From Antedon bifida (Eukaryota > Echinodermata > Crinoidea > Comatulida > Antedonidae), in contig OY727103.1 of the NCBI GenBank assembly GCA_963402885.1, positions 6,114,501-6,178,500 of the forward strand: a stretch of 64,000 bases of DNA. The letters are read 5' to 3'. Position 1 is the stretch's first letter; the number at the start of each line of letters is the position of its first letter. Positions 24,653 to 36,489 of the stretch are shown here, one piece after another. The notes beneath the pieces were generated by a model, which ran no database searches, was not told the DNA's origin, and worked only from the letters and a program-made list of their open reading frames with translations. The translations under genes and the position numbers were made by a program.

Positions 24653-27600
24653 CTTTTAAAATTAAACGTTATTTTTTGTAAATTTGAATATAATAATAAT
24701 AGTAATTATTAATAAAATGTTTACAGATTTTTTTTATAGTACTAGGTACATTTTTTGTCTAACTCTGCTAAAAATTGTTTTAAAACTAGATTTAGTCTTC
24801 AACTTTTTTTCATTTCTTCTACTTTGTCTATACGTCTACTATATTTCAAATAATAATCAGTGTTTTCAAAAATAGCAAGGTCAGGGAAAAGAGAGTGGAT
24901 TGTATTTATTTTCTCATACAAATCGTTTTGAAACTTACTAATCTCAGGTATTTTGGATAATAAGCATACATAATTTGTAATATTGTAAGAGATAAAATTG
25001 ATAACTTACAACAAGAATAGCAAAGTTGGTCAGATGGTCACATAAGCATACAACACGACCATCTGCTGTTCCATTTTGCTCACATCCTTCGCTTGACCAA
25101 TCGCCTACTCCATTATCAAGTGAGAAATCCCAGAATACACACTCTGTTTTATAACCAGCTTTCTGTAGAAAGAGTAAAAAACGAAACTAAAAATCTCGAT
25201 TTCATCGTGTTTTTATATTCGGCGACATATTGTATAAATGTTATAATTTTCTTCCACATCTCTGAGAGAAAAGAAAGTTGTCATTGTAAAATACAATATG
25301 GCATCACAAGTACAATTTTTTTTTACTTACAACGCGTGGTAGAAAAGAAGCTTTTATAGGTGTTACTAGGCCATCGATCTCGACTGCCTCTATTGTAGCA
25401 GAAATAATCTGACTGCCAACTTGGCGCGTAAATCCTTCTCCAGACGCGTTACCTAAACTGTTTGAAATAAACAACGAACTACTCTGGTACACTGTAAAAT
25501 ATACTCTGATCTCATCTTCTACTGTTTGGTTTTGGCCAAGTAAGATAATCTCAGGTGGAAGCGCGATCGACGCTCCTACCATTTCAAAGGGAAATTCCTT
25601 CTGGTTATACGTCTTTACATCGTGTGGTTCGAAGGCCTTCTTGAGCGAGTCGCCGTCAGAGAAAGCAACGTATGCTAATCCGTCTACAAGAGATTCTGGG
25701 CTTACTGCTAAAGTCATCACGCCAACATGTGGTTGTACACTGGTGAAGTTCATGCCTGCTGCTGCCACTGTTGCAAGTTGTCTTTCTAATGACGTCACAA
25801 ATGACAATGCTGTTCCTCTCATTGATAAGTCATGTATGTCAGTATCGATAATGTTATCAACAACTTCAACTACACTCAATGTTATCTGTAAATATTTTCA
25901 ATAATTGTGAAAATTCAGATCCAATCTAATTGTAATATACAATTAATTTCTTACTTAAATTATATATTGTACCCTGAACATTTTTTTTTAAATATGCCAT
26001 TTTAATGTCACATAATAGTTATTCACTTTGACCCTACATTGGATCGAAAAATAAATTATTTACATGTAAAAACTGAAATTTAAAGCAAAAAAATAGTCAT
26101 GTCTTTTTAGAATTTTTTTACAAAAGTGATTGATTATAAAACGTGATTCTATTAATCTTCATTTTTCATATTTGTTTGGGAGACAATACATCTTTAAGGT
26201 ACACATGCTCTTCAGTCTTAAGTTTCAAATGATCTAAATACAATTGTTCAAATTAATTAAAATACCAAATTAAAGCTTATAATTTGATTTATTTCGTGGT
26301 ACAATATTAACAGAAACTCACCTTTGCGATGAGACACAAATAGTAGTAAACACTAGATGTAATCACCCAGGAGGCTATCATTTCAATGTATCGTATTCGT
26401 ATAATAGAAAATTGAATTACCTTTTCATCAGGAATCTCAAGATCAACAATAGCTTCTAAAACAACTGCGACTAACTCAATCGTCTCTTCGTCTAGATCTT
26501 CCGTATTACTGGTGACTTTAGCAAGATCATCGGAAACTTTTTCACTATTAGCTTCTGTAACCTCAATCTACAAAATAAGTTAAGTTAATGTCTTAAGAAA
26601 TAACTAAAGACAGTGTTTTGCGTTGAGTTTGATATTCTTTCTGGTATCAGATCTCATGTGAGGAGTACTCAACATGCCTAAACCTATTTAATTTGATTGT
26701 CAATCTGTCAATCTGCGTACCAGACGAATAATAGATAAATAATGTCGGGCTTTAGATACAGTTTTCTTAGCAATGTGAATTAACCGGGGAATTAACCTAG
26801 TCGCGCCGACTCTTAGGCCTACAGTTTACATCATCTTCTTTAGAGGAGAATACAGAAAAACAGCTTTCTCATCACTGGGATTATGTAATTTGTCAACCAT
26901 TTTTCCATCACTAATCAGTAAAGTTAAAATTTAAAAATGTGTAATCCTTAACTTATCTGGGGTTGATTTTTATGGCTGTCGGTTTCGGAATTACAGTAGC
27001 ACAAATCAAACAATGAATGTGAAACTTAAAGACCCCTTCCCTGCAATTTGGACGTTTTTTGGAATACATATATATCACTTTAAAAACATTAAACCATGTC
27101 ATTCCTGGTCTTAAATGTACGTTTTATGGTAAATTATGATAAAAAGTGAGAAACAATGCACTACCTAAGTAGCTCGCGGCGATCGACCTCTCGTGGACGG
27201 TCTTAGGCCTAGCCTAGCTAGGCTTAGTTTTGTAGGCCTAGCTGGTAAACATCGGTAACGTACGAACATCGTACGCTAGCTATATACCCAGCCTGACGTT
27301 GTATAGTTGCTGCATTAATTGTCTTTCTATTTTTGCCAGACTCCGTTGATACAAATTGGGGAAAATCCCGGTATTTTCGCTGAAAAGTTAGGAGTCTTCC
27401 ATTTGTTTTGGCCTCACGATCGATCGAAAAGTGGGCGAATTACAGGTGAAAAACAAAAATATCAATCCGCGCGCAATGCATTTTGGGATTTATAGCGGGC
27501 CGCTATAATTATTAGAATCGACTTATTTTTCACATTTTTAACCGTTTAAAGACGAAAAAAGTTGGCGCAATAGGACCATATAGTATTATTTTTACATTAA

Positions 27601-30600
27601 ATATAGTTTGTGATCTTAAATTAGATCTAAAAAACGTAGGCAAGGGGGCTTTAAAGTTATACAGCTTACTAAAACTATTAAATTACAATCCATTGGTGTC
27701 TTTTAGCTTCAGAAATACAAATATAAGTGTACCTCATATAGTCTTTCTATTTGTTGTGAAGTTGTTCCAATACCACAGTCTTCATTTACAATAGGCCGCC
27801 ACACAGCTCCTGATACGAAATCTCCATCACAGTGTCGCGTAGCAAGGGAAGCATTTTTACCTGATTACGAATAACAATTATTATAAATTTGTAAAGTTAA
27901 TTAACTCTACTTTTATAGAACGTACGAACGTTTACAAGATCTGCCATCATATCCGACTCTATTTCAAGTTCATGGTCTATGTACAGTATGTTTCCAGTAC
28001 TGTTGAATCTGTATTTGTATATGGATCAAAACGAAACATGAAAAGCAATTGATGGAAGTCACTCACTACCATTACTACTTCGTGTTGCTATGGGCATAAA
28101 ATGGCAACAACAAATCAGTAACAAAGTACTATAAGGCTCTTTGGCCATACAAACAATAACGGAAACAATAAGAATACCACTGTCTGAACAAGAAATTGTT
28201 ATGTTCTTTTGTGGCAGCCAAAATAGGGGCTTGCAAAACAAGGAGAACCAGCTCTCAATTACATTGATGTACTAAAGACGGATACCGGTATGCAGAGAGA
28301 GTTACCACAATGACAGATAGGAAATTATGGAGGAATCTAGTCATATAGGATTGGGTAAGCTTTTTTTATATGCATTATATGCAATGGTTATTATCAAAAA
28401 CATATTATAACATGCTTTTAAAATGTAGGTCTATATCATGTTTGTATAATTACCTTTGTTCGAATATAGAGGGCAGTATTGTATTGAATATGCAGTTACA
28501 CCAAGTGGAACATCTGGAAAACTGTACCAAGTGCCATTAACTTTCAATTCCTCTCCAATACATAGGTGACTGCGACTGGTTACGTCAGTGACAGGTACAG
28601 TGGTCCACGGCTCTAATTTGGAAGGAAGAGTGTGCAAAAAGGTTATACTATGCGTTTAGACATTTGTTATGTCTGTTCCATGTATAACACCAAATGTTGA
28701 AAACGTCTTCTTGATATTGATTACTAGTATGTTATTCCGACTTTTGAAAGACTACGTAGGAAACGGAGCCTCATATTTCTATACATACTGAATGTAGCAT
28801 TACTATGCTACATTAAATTGAGCTAAAATAGTATCCATGTATTTTGTTCTTTTGTTCGTTTTCACCAAAGTCAAAATAGCCTATGTCCTATTAAATATGT
28901 AAATAATAAATATGAAATAATAACCCACTCACGATTTGTTACGGTGATATATCCTATCATCAATGATGCATATATTTTAACTTCACATAAAACCAGAAAG
29001 TTTGTCCTGTTTTCCAATTGAACTGATACAATATTGCCTTCTGTTCCATTTTCACATTTTAATACTATTACACCAGCAGATTCCGATGCATCCTGGGATG
29101 ATACAGGGTTTCCACATGCAACGTTGCTCTTTAAATTGTCTGTACTTGTTCCAACTCGTACTTGCGCACCTTCCAAGCGATCAGCTATAAAGTATATTTA
29201 TTATACAACAATATATGTTATTTTATTACGAAAATATTGATCTGGTTGTAGATGTTATTATTATTATTATACTAAATATTAGCATTGTTTGACAATTTTA
29301 TATTATGTCCATGATAATTATGATAACACATACACTAATGATAGTTAGGCGTAATACGCATTTTAATATTAGATAATTGCATTTGGAGGATATGAGGACA
29401 GTATTTACAATACTAAAGATATCATTTATATAATATAGGCGTAACTTCTGGCAAGAAACAAGCAAAGAAGCTTAATTAATTATTAGGGCATACATTAATA
29501 ATGATAAATGTGCATAACCTAACACAATACATGTACATAAAACTACTTACAGTGGCTTTCACGGTTGTATAAAACAATATATTCGATCACATATTCGTCA
29601 GGCAGGTCAACATACCACCACGGTTCTTTAGATATAAAAACAATACTGATAATGTTGAAAATTAGTAATTAGTAGACCTAACTGAAATTGTCGTAGGTTT
29701 GAGTAGGCCTATATTACCATAAAAATAATGACATTTTATGAGTTGGAAGATGGAGATACGGTATTTCATGATTTGTTATATTATATAAAAGTTATTGGTT
29801 TTTCTTATTATGAAATTCTTTTATCGCCGAAACGATTTTAATATCCATAATTTTGTTGATCTTAATCCTAGATATACTGAAACAGTATCAAATATAATAA
29901 CAAATGTGTCAGAACCAATTCTTTTAAATAGTTATTGTTTAGTTTCAACACATTTACGATAACTCTCCGTTATAATCTTATTATTAGGTAGCTTTAATTG
30001 TAAATAATCCTTTTTCATACATGCTCTAATCTATTGTTCAGTTTTGTTAAAGATGTACGTATTGTTCCCCAAAAACTTGAAAAATGAAGAATAATAAAAT
30101 CAGACTTTGAATAGAGTATTTTGTAGTTTTTTTTAAAGTTAATCACTTTCGTAGAAAAAAAAACGGAAAAAAATCAACATTTTCACTTATAAAATGACAA
30201 AATAAATGGTTAAATTCAACCAAAAACTAACATTGGCTGGCAGCCAAATTGACTATTTTTTTTTGGTAAATACATTCTTTTTTCCGATCCAATTTTTGGT
30301 CAGAGTGGATAACTATTATGTGACATTAAAATTGCATATTCGACAAAAAAACTGTTCAAGAATTATTTTTTCAGGGGGACAATACATCTTTAACGTAATT
30401 TAAACCTTTTATATCTATTATTATTGCGTTACTTAATATGTTTGTTTGATAGTGCTTAACAATCATGGCAATCCACAGGGTGTTGCACCATTGGCATTTG
30501 TATGTGTTGTTGCAAAATGAATAAAATAAATACAAAAGAATAATATGCATCTTACCATATTCGTTTGTTGTGTGTGAGCAAACAGCTTCCCATATATTTC

Positions 30601-31062
30601 CTATTCTTGGACCCGTATGGTTGTCGAAAGCTGGTGAAGCCGATAAGTAGCCAGTACGTGTTGAACTCTCATTGGTAGGAAAGTCTTTATCAAATATACG
30701 ACCTACAAAATAAAAACATCGATTCACTATTCATATGTAGTACTGAACTAGGCCTACCCAAGGCATATTTCCCATCAGGTCTAAAGATTAGAGTTGATTT
30801 AGTTTGTCAGGTATGCCTATATCTAATGCTGTAAACAACTGTATTATAATTGTTATGAATTTTAATGGTCTGCGTTCCTTGTGTTAGTCATTGTTAAAGG
30901 ACGACTATGTGAAATAAATCATAATCCAAATAATTTTTCCATTTGCACACATTAGACCTACTTACAGCATTGCTCATATTCCTCCTGGTCGAATGGCCAT
31001 ACAATCCGGGGCAATGTAAAAGTAACCACAGCGATTATTCCGGTATACCTTAACGCAATCAT
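22693..31062 (-). CDS. Gene C: complete FTP-lectin adhesion GPCR (about 891 aa)
   Basis: Thirteen coding exons: 31062-30966, 30702-30556, 29625-29551, 29184-28933, 28612-28454, 27860-27733, 26567-26421, 25885-25331, 25162-25010, 24652-24534, 24167-23905, 23455-23389, 23206-22693. They total 2676 nt (891 codons plus stop), one frame, GT-AG borders. Architecture is the same as gene B: signal peptide (MIALRYTGIIAVVTFTLP), FTP, HRM, GAIN, GPS, 7TM, tail ending NNENV. A 49-bp tandem duplication at the last acceptor adds a competing splice site. Role: surface receptor with a putative sugar-binding head. Confidence 0.92.
23197..23294. repeat. 49-bp tandem duplication across the last splice acceptor of gene C
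   Basis: Units 23197-23245 and 23246-23294 differ at only a few bases. Each holds a minus-strand acceptor (TTTTTTCTAG and TTTTTCCAG) followed by CTGTTTCATT. Use of the upstream acceptor reads CFIKLTCTLFINSFF and then a stop, removing TM5-7. Confidence 0.85.
23565..23811. mobile_element. Diverged 'AAGATGTATTGTCCCC' MITE copy, gene C intron
   Basis: It ends in GGGGGACAATACATCAATAAG and contains ATTTTAATGTCTCATAATAG, inverted relative to the copy at 18543-18862. The left end is diverged. It lies between the TM4 and TM2-3 exons of gene C. Confidence 0.55.
25010..28612 (-). CDS. Gene C HRM, GAIN and GPS exons
   Basis: HRM: 28612-28454 (LCIGEELKVNGTWYSFP, YCPLYSNKG) and 27860-27733 (ATRHCDGDF, NEDCGIGTTS). 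GAIN: 26567-26421 and 25885-25331 (185 codons). GPS: 25162-25010, ECVFWDFS, GDWSSEGC, VVCLCDHLTNFAILV, cleavage site intact. All exon phases match genes A and B. Confidence 0.9.
25955..26198. mobile_element. Diverged 'AAGATGTATTGTCCCC' MITE copy, gene C intron
   Basis: It contains CCATTTTAATGTCACATAAT and ATTCACTTTGACC, and ends in GGGAGACAATACATCTTTAAG. Orientation is inverted relative to 18543-18862. It lies between the two GAIN exons of gene C. Confidence 0.6.
27024..27657. mobile_element. Foldback element with CTTTAAAGNCCCCTT ends, gene C intron
   Basis: ACTTAAAGACCCCTTCCCTG at the left matches, inverted, AGGCAAGGGGGCTTTAAAGT at the right, with GTTTTTT-containing sub-terminal sequence in both arms. 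The roughly 630-bp element has no ORF I can recognise. Confidence 0.65.
28933..31062 (-). CDS. Gene C signal peptide and FTP lectin exons
   Basis: Signal exon 31062-30966 (32 codons plus 1 nt). FTP exons 30702-30556, 29625-29551 and 29184-28933 carry ESSTRTGYLSASPAFDNHTG, VCSHT, EPWWYVDL, IEYIVLYNR, GAQVRVGTST, ACGNPVSS, GNIVSVQLEN and LCEVKIYA. The last exon is 252 nt (231-234 in the other copies). Its donor is CGTGAGTG, the only choice that keeps phase 1, and it adds a short extension (SLMIGYITVTN). An intron-internal MITE sits at 30048-30393. Confidence 0.87.
30048..30393. mobile_element. MITE of the 'AAGATGTATTGTCCCC' family, gene C intron
   Basis: It runs from TTAAAGATGTACGTATTGTTCC to GGGGGACAATACATCTTTAA. 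The internal landmarks shared with 18543-18862 are in the same orientation. It lies in the first FTP intron of gene C. Confidence 0.75.
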
Positions 31063-32202
31063 GCTTTTTGGAGATCTTGCTTCTGTAGAGTTGTGTTACA
31101 ATATAAACTGCATAATTGAAAGAATTATTAAATGTACTTGTTTGATTAACGTATAGTTCAGTTCAGGCGTTTTTTTCCAGAGAAAACTTTTCCATCTGTT
31201 TAAATTATTACATCATGATTATTATGAATAATGAACAAAAAAATAATAGTTTAGAATATTGTAGGTTGGTTTTGTGGAAGTTGATTATATTGTGAATTTC
31301 CTGGTGAAATGTTTTCTCTTTTTGTTTTTGTTTGTTTTTATATGATTTGTATATGGATATACTATCTGAAATAAAAACTAAATGGATGAATGAATCACCT
31401 TTATGTTCAGTTTAAAATTCATCGGTTATTACACACGATATACTTTGTAGAAGGTTGGAAGAGAAGAGGTATGTTCTTTCGTATCTTCAACTTTAGCAAC
31501 TTGATGACAGTGTCTATTGTTTTAAAAATATTGGTTTTCCTAACTTTATTATTAAAACAAGCTGGTTAATACTGTTTGGTCATTTTTATGGTTTTGCCTT
31601 TTCTCTTCCAAAAATAATTAGTAACAGAAAGTAAATCTTATTCGGATTACTGCAGTATCTTTAGAGAAGATCATCATATTACACCATACATTAATTTATT
31701 TTATAATAGGCCTATTAATATCTAGGTCTATGTATATGGATGTATTTATAATAATTGCATTTTAAAGGAAATAATATACTGTAGATCAACGCTAGTACTT
31801 ACCAGAAACAATACAGCTGTATACCAACTTCCTTTTCCTGGATAGTAAAAAAAAATCGTTTGAATATATGAACAATATTTTGAAAATAATACTGATATCG
31901 GTCGGTGAGGCCGGCTTTACAATAAACAGACACACATAGGCCTAATCCCTAGTATTGTCAAGTGACTCATTATTGATTAAATATTTTTATATCTATATAT
32001 ATATTTTCGTTCACCTGCTATTAAAGTAAACATATTATACACAACATGATTTTGTGTAATTAAAACAAATTAAGAGGTAATATTTGTGGCATTGCTAAAC
32101 ATTGAAGGCCCTCGATTCGCACAATCTTTAGTATTTGTTCAAATAAAAAGGAGAAAAGGCAATTACATGAAAAACATTATAACAACAGTATAGATAAGTC
32201 TT
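31063..32202. other. Spacer upstream of gene C
   Basis: AT-rich; no gene, and no core promoter that I can assign. Confidence 0.4.
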
Positions 32203-32355
32203 AAGCTATGTATCAAACTATATGTAAAACAACTGTGATGCGCATATATATGGACATGATGATGTCATATCACTACTATATTTGGGTATATTACTACCAT
32301 ATTTGGGCAAATCATTTCTTTTGTCAAACTAGTTGTGATAGTGTAGACACGGCTT
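32203..32355. mobile_element. MITE with minisatellite core, copy 2
   Basis: Left end AAGCTATGTATCAAACTATATG, right end AACTAGTTGTGATAGTGTAG then ACACGGCTT. The centre holds two to three units of CATATCACTACTATATTTGGG type. Confidence 0.65.
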
Positions 32356-33867
32356 AGGTTTTAGTGCGAATCACACGTCAATGTGTTTGTTGTTTTTCTA
32401 TCGTAATATTATACAATGAAAAACAAATCAAATATAATTATATATAAATATATAATATTATTATACTTTAATTTATGAAAATATGAAATATCTTATCAAA
32501 TTATTCTACTGCAGTAACTATTTGTTTAATCTTTATCAATATTTATAGGTAGGTCTGCGCATGCAGTACAATATGTATTGTAGTGACTGCGTCATAACAT
32601 TCTACTTTGAAAAGAAGTAAAACCATACATAAGTGCAGTAAAAATGTAGTTACTGCAGTAACTGCATGAAAATAATTTTTACATGATCCCTACTTGTTTT
32701 ACTCACCAATAAAAAGTCGCTGAACTTTACTGCGAACCGGAAATGTCCATACTTCAACGTAAAGTTGTGTTTGAGGCTTAGACTGTGTTTTTGTTTTTTT
32801 AAATGATACTTGGTTGGGACAAGAAGTCCATATTTGGAAAAAGATGTATTATATTGCATTTTCTTAGAATTAGGTGTGTTCAAGTAGCCAATCAAACTCA
32901 ATAGTTCCTGATTTCAGTTGAGTATTTCCTGTAAATAACATAATTATTTAAACAGAAAATAAAACGTCATGAAATATTATTTCACGTTGCTCACATTACA
33001 TTTGATACCAAATACGTGTACTTGTTAACAATGTAAAATTCGATGTTAAAAAATCATGATCGCTGATTCTTTAAAGGATTGAATAAATCCTCAAATGTAC
33101 CTAATGTATTATTACTCTTATACCAAGTTAATAATAATACATCGTTTAAATATTTTGTTTAAGGAGGAATAGAATTTTGAATTCTCAACAAATAAGACAT
33201 CGTATACGTTGTTTTTTCGATTGGGGTGGTGGGATAGGAAGGGTTGTGAAGGACTGTGAGTGGAATTGTTTGTGGAATAATTTTATTTTCGAGTTGAGAG
33301 AAATGGTGGCTTTTTACCGGTTTCTCCCAATAATTGCTTCGTTTAGACGACATGAAATAAACAGAATGCCGATTTGCTGTGATTTTAATTTGATTGACTG
33401 TAAGATGAAGATTAAAGCCTTTTGTGATTTGTAACATCTTTATTTATTCTTACTTACTTTTTAACTTCGATTAATAATTACACAAATATGACCTAACTAA
33501 TAATGTTAATAATGATATTAATAGCACAGACAAAGTAAATTAATATTAATAATAAAATGGAAAATGTAGTCATTATTTATACTGTGATCCTGTAAATAAA
33601 CAAACGGGTATAAAACTAAACGATTATATATGGTATTTTAGCATTAATATTAGTTACGGTATACAGTAGTAATCAAAAATGCACAAATCTATCTAAAATG
33701 ATATAAAAAAATGAACAATTGTCCAAATAATGTAAAACATGCAATAGCTTTCATGACAACATGTTTTATTTTAAAAAGAAACATTAATCGATTTATTTAA
33801 GACAGGAGTTTTGTCGGCAGATTAATACGTACAACAAACATATATTGATTTCAACCATTACACATAG
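32356..33867. other. Spacer with no supported gene
   Basis: Open frames of 83-92 codons (minus 32650-32901, minus 33159-33437, plus 33177-33434) have no recognisable domain, no paralogue in this window and skewed composition; I treat them as chance. A T/G-rich stretch near 33170-33430 may be repeat-derived. Confidence 0.35.
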
Positions 33868-34157
33868 GGTGTGTTTCCGCAGCTAAAACAAAATTAACGG
33901 TACATTTGTTAACTAATAAAGTGCACATGATCAGTTATTACCAAAACAAACAGATGCCCAATCACAACGCAAAAAATTTGTCCTCCATGTCAAAGGTTAA
34001 AATATCGCATTTATCCGATAATTATCCAATGTGAATGAGATGATTATCGGTTAATTTTTCTCGAGTGGAATCGGTTAAACCCCGTTTGCACAGGCAGTTT
34101 ATCGGTTAATTTGTATCGGTTAATTATCGGTTAATTTTTGGCTGCGGAAACACGGCC
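33868..34157. mobile_element. MITE with GTGTTTCCGCAGC inverted repeats
   Basis: GTGTTTCCGCAGCTAAAA (33871) is inverted at the right end as TTTTTGGCTGCGGAAACAC (to 34153). Between them are several copies of ATCGGTTAATT and its complement. ATA flanks both ends, a possible target duplication. Confidence 0.75.
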
Positions 34158-34251
34158 ATATTAAATATTACTATAACATCCAGTGTTAGTGATGAAATGT
34201 GAATGAACGGCAGTTGTATGATACATGTATACAAACTGGGCACATCAAAGT

Positions 34252-34440
34252 GGAGCTGTAGCTTGGTGGTAAACGTACTTGCCTTCCAATCCTAAGGTCC
34301 GGGGTTCAATCCTGACCTAGTGCCAGGGTTGTAACTCAAAACTCCACTCCTTAACCTCAAATAAGACTTAGTTTATAAAGTATTAAATAGTTTATCCATC
34401 CTGTTGCCGAGTCACTCGCTGTTGGATGCGTATGAAAATT
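34252..34440 (+). mobile_element. tRNA-derived SINE
   Basis: The head GAGCTGTAGCTTGGTGGTAA (A-box-like) is followed by GGGGTTCAATCCTGACC (B box) about 35 bp on, then a non-tRNA body. The 3' boundary is uncertain. The sequence differs from the SINE at 4694-5083, so this is a second family. Confidence 0.6.
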
Positions 34441-34695
34441 ACCGCCTAAACATTATATCTAAATTAAACAAGTAGTTTTAGTCAATCTCTGATTTAACTC
34501 CCAGAGAGGCTTTAGGCTTTAACTGTATCTAGAGAGGCATTACAGACATATACTATAAATCAACACGAGAATATATGTAACGTTTAACTAGTAAGTAGTA
34601 GATTTATAGACACATATCACGCCTAGGCTCATAAAGGTACAGTTATGGCAGAAATGTAGGCCTACAATTATCATTCAAAAACTGTCTATATCGTT

Positions 34696-36489
34696 TTACA
34701 CATTCTCGTTGATTGCACTAACAGTGTTTGTAGCACGAGTAGAATCTTCTGTCAATGGAATACTCTGATCCTTTTTCACTTTACCCTTTCTGGTATCAGT
34801 AGCATATTTAACTCTCTTAGCTCTGTCACTTTCTTTGCAACATGTCTTCCACGCGTCACGGATATCCTTCTGTCGTACACAGAACAACAGAAAAATAAAG
34901 AGGCCTTGCAGAGAGTTAAAGACACAGAATAACAACTGAAACGCGTCGCGAGAGGTCGAATCTGCATCGATTGCGAGGAATCCGAAAACCCATGTTATGC
35001 CTAGAAGTGTAGAAATCGCGATAGCGTTCTGCAGACGTTTGATAACTATCTCTCTCTTCGTTTGATCAACTGTTTTGACAACCTTACGTCCGCATGTCAA
35101 TGTACGCATTACTAGAATGAATACTACGACATTAAACAGAAGTAGTATGCCGATGATAAGAATGAAGCCATAGTTGCGGATATTTCCCGAAGGAATGAAA
35201 CAGCTGAAATAATAAATAATTAATGATAGCGTCTATACTCAATACAATGTTGGTGCTATTGTTGGTGGAGGAAAATTACTATGTCAATTGAAGAATTATG
35301 CGGTTCAGGTTTCCACAATATTGATAGCGCAATATAGACATGCTTACAGTTAAGGGCGGAATTTACCATAAAAAAACTCTTATGACGTATTTTCAGGCAT
35401 TTTGTCGATTATTGAGTTTCATAGTTAGCTAAGATTGGCTTCCATCGACTATTTGATGAATAACCAACAATCTACGCGTTTACTTGGACATGTAAAATAC
35501 TCTCGTTGATATAATCAATAATTGATTCAAATAATCCAAATATATAAAAAAATACAAAATGAATATTTCCGACAAAAGTAGGGTTTTGCCAGATCGGGTC
35601 ACAATTAAACAATTAATTGTAAATGATTACGTGCTGGTATTCCCCATGTGTTATTATAATATTATTATTTAATTATTATATGCATTATTATAATTATATG
35701 ATACTTACTAATGTTCGTTCGTATAGTGATCAACATCAACGAATAAACAAATTGCAACAATCAGCAGAGGAAACCCTAAAAACAACAACAATGTTAGTTT
35801 TAAATTAACAACCAAAATTGAGTAAAACAAACTAATTTGTTTACAAAAAGTAATAGACTGCACTGTGGTGCAATAATTTACTAAAAAATCAGTTCAGAAT
35901 GTTTTCTTCAATGTTGTATGTTATATAATAAAGAAAAAAAAAACAATATTTACCATAGCCTGCTACACACACTTTCAGCATAAAGTGTTCAATATTATCG
36001 TAGAAGACTTTGACGAACATAAGATACATGTTCACAGCTTCGATTGACATCCAGAAAAAAGAAGCCAGTCCAAAGAAATGAATCAGCGCTGCTACAGCGA
36101 TGCATCCATTTCTAGAACCTGTCTGCTCGATGCCAATTGCAAACACGAGGTAAAGGAGTAGTAAAGATAGTGACAGGTTGATGAGGATCTTCTGAGGACG
36201 TTTACTTCGAAATTTTCTACAATAAAACCATAATAATATCATTAACATATGTACCGTGGCATATTGTACAATTATCTCATAACTATACGAATGTTTCAAT
36301 CTTTGTTTTATATTATTTGCTCACGAAACAAACTAATGTTTTTCACAAATGAAAAATTACTCCAACTTACTTAAAGTAAAGGTATGTAGCAATGGTGACT
36401 GTTAAACATAAAATAGAAATGATGCATCCGATTAAACTGATGATAGTTAAGGCATCGTGGAACGCAGAATCTTTAGGTTCGTAATAATC
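34696..36489 (-). CDS. Gene D 7TM domain and tail
   Basis: TM1 36489-36371, TM2-3 36216-35954 (NGCIAVAALIHFFGLASFFW), TM4 35775-35709, TM5-7 and tail 35203-34696 (GITWVFGFLA, FNSLQGLFIFLLF, RQKDIRDAWKTCCKES). The tail ends INENV. The 3' flank (TTATGGCAGAAATGTAGGCC near 34640) is conserved downstream of gene E too, suggesting homologous 3' UTRs. Confidence 0.92.

Noticed and set aside
33159..33437. Overlapping open frames of 85-92 codons on both strands
   Set aside because: No homology seen, no splice context, and skewed composition.
34252..34324. Possible tRNA gene
   Set aside because: A and B boxes are recognisable but acceptor pairing fails and a non-tRNA body follows; treated as a SINE.
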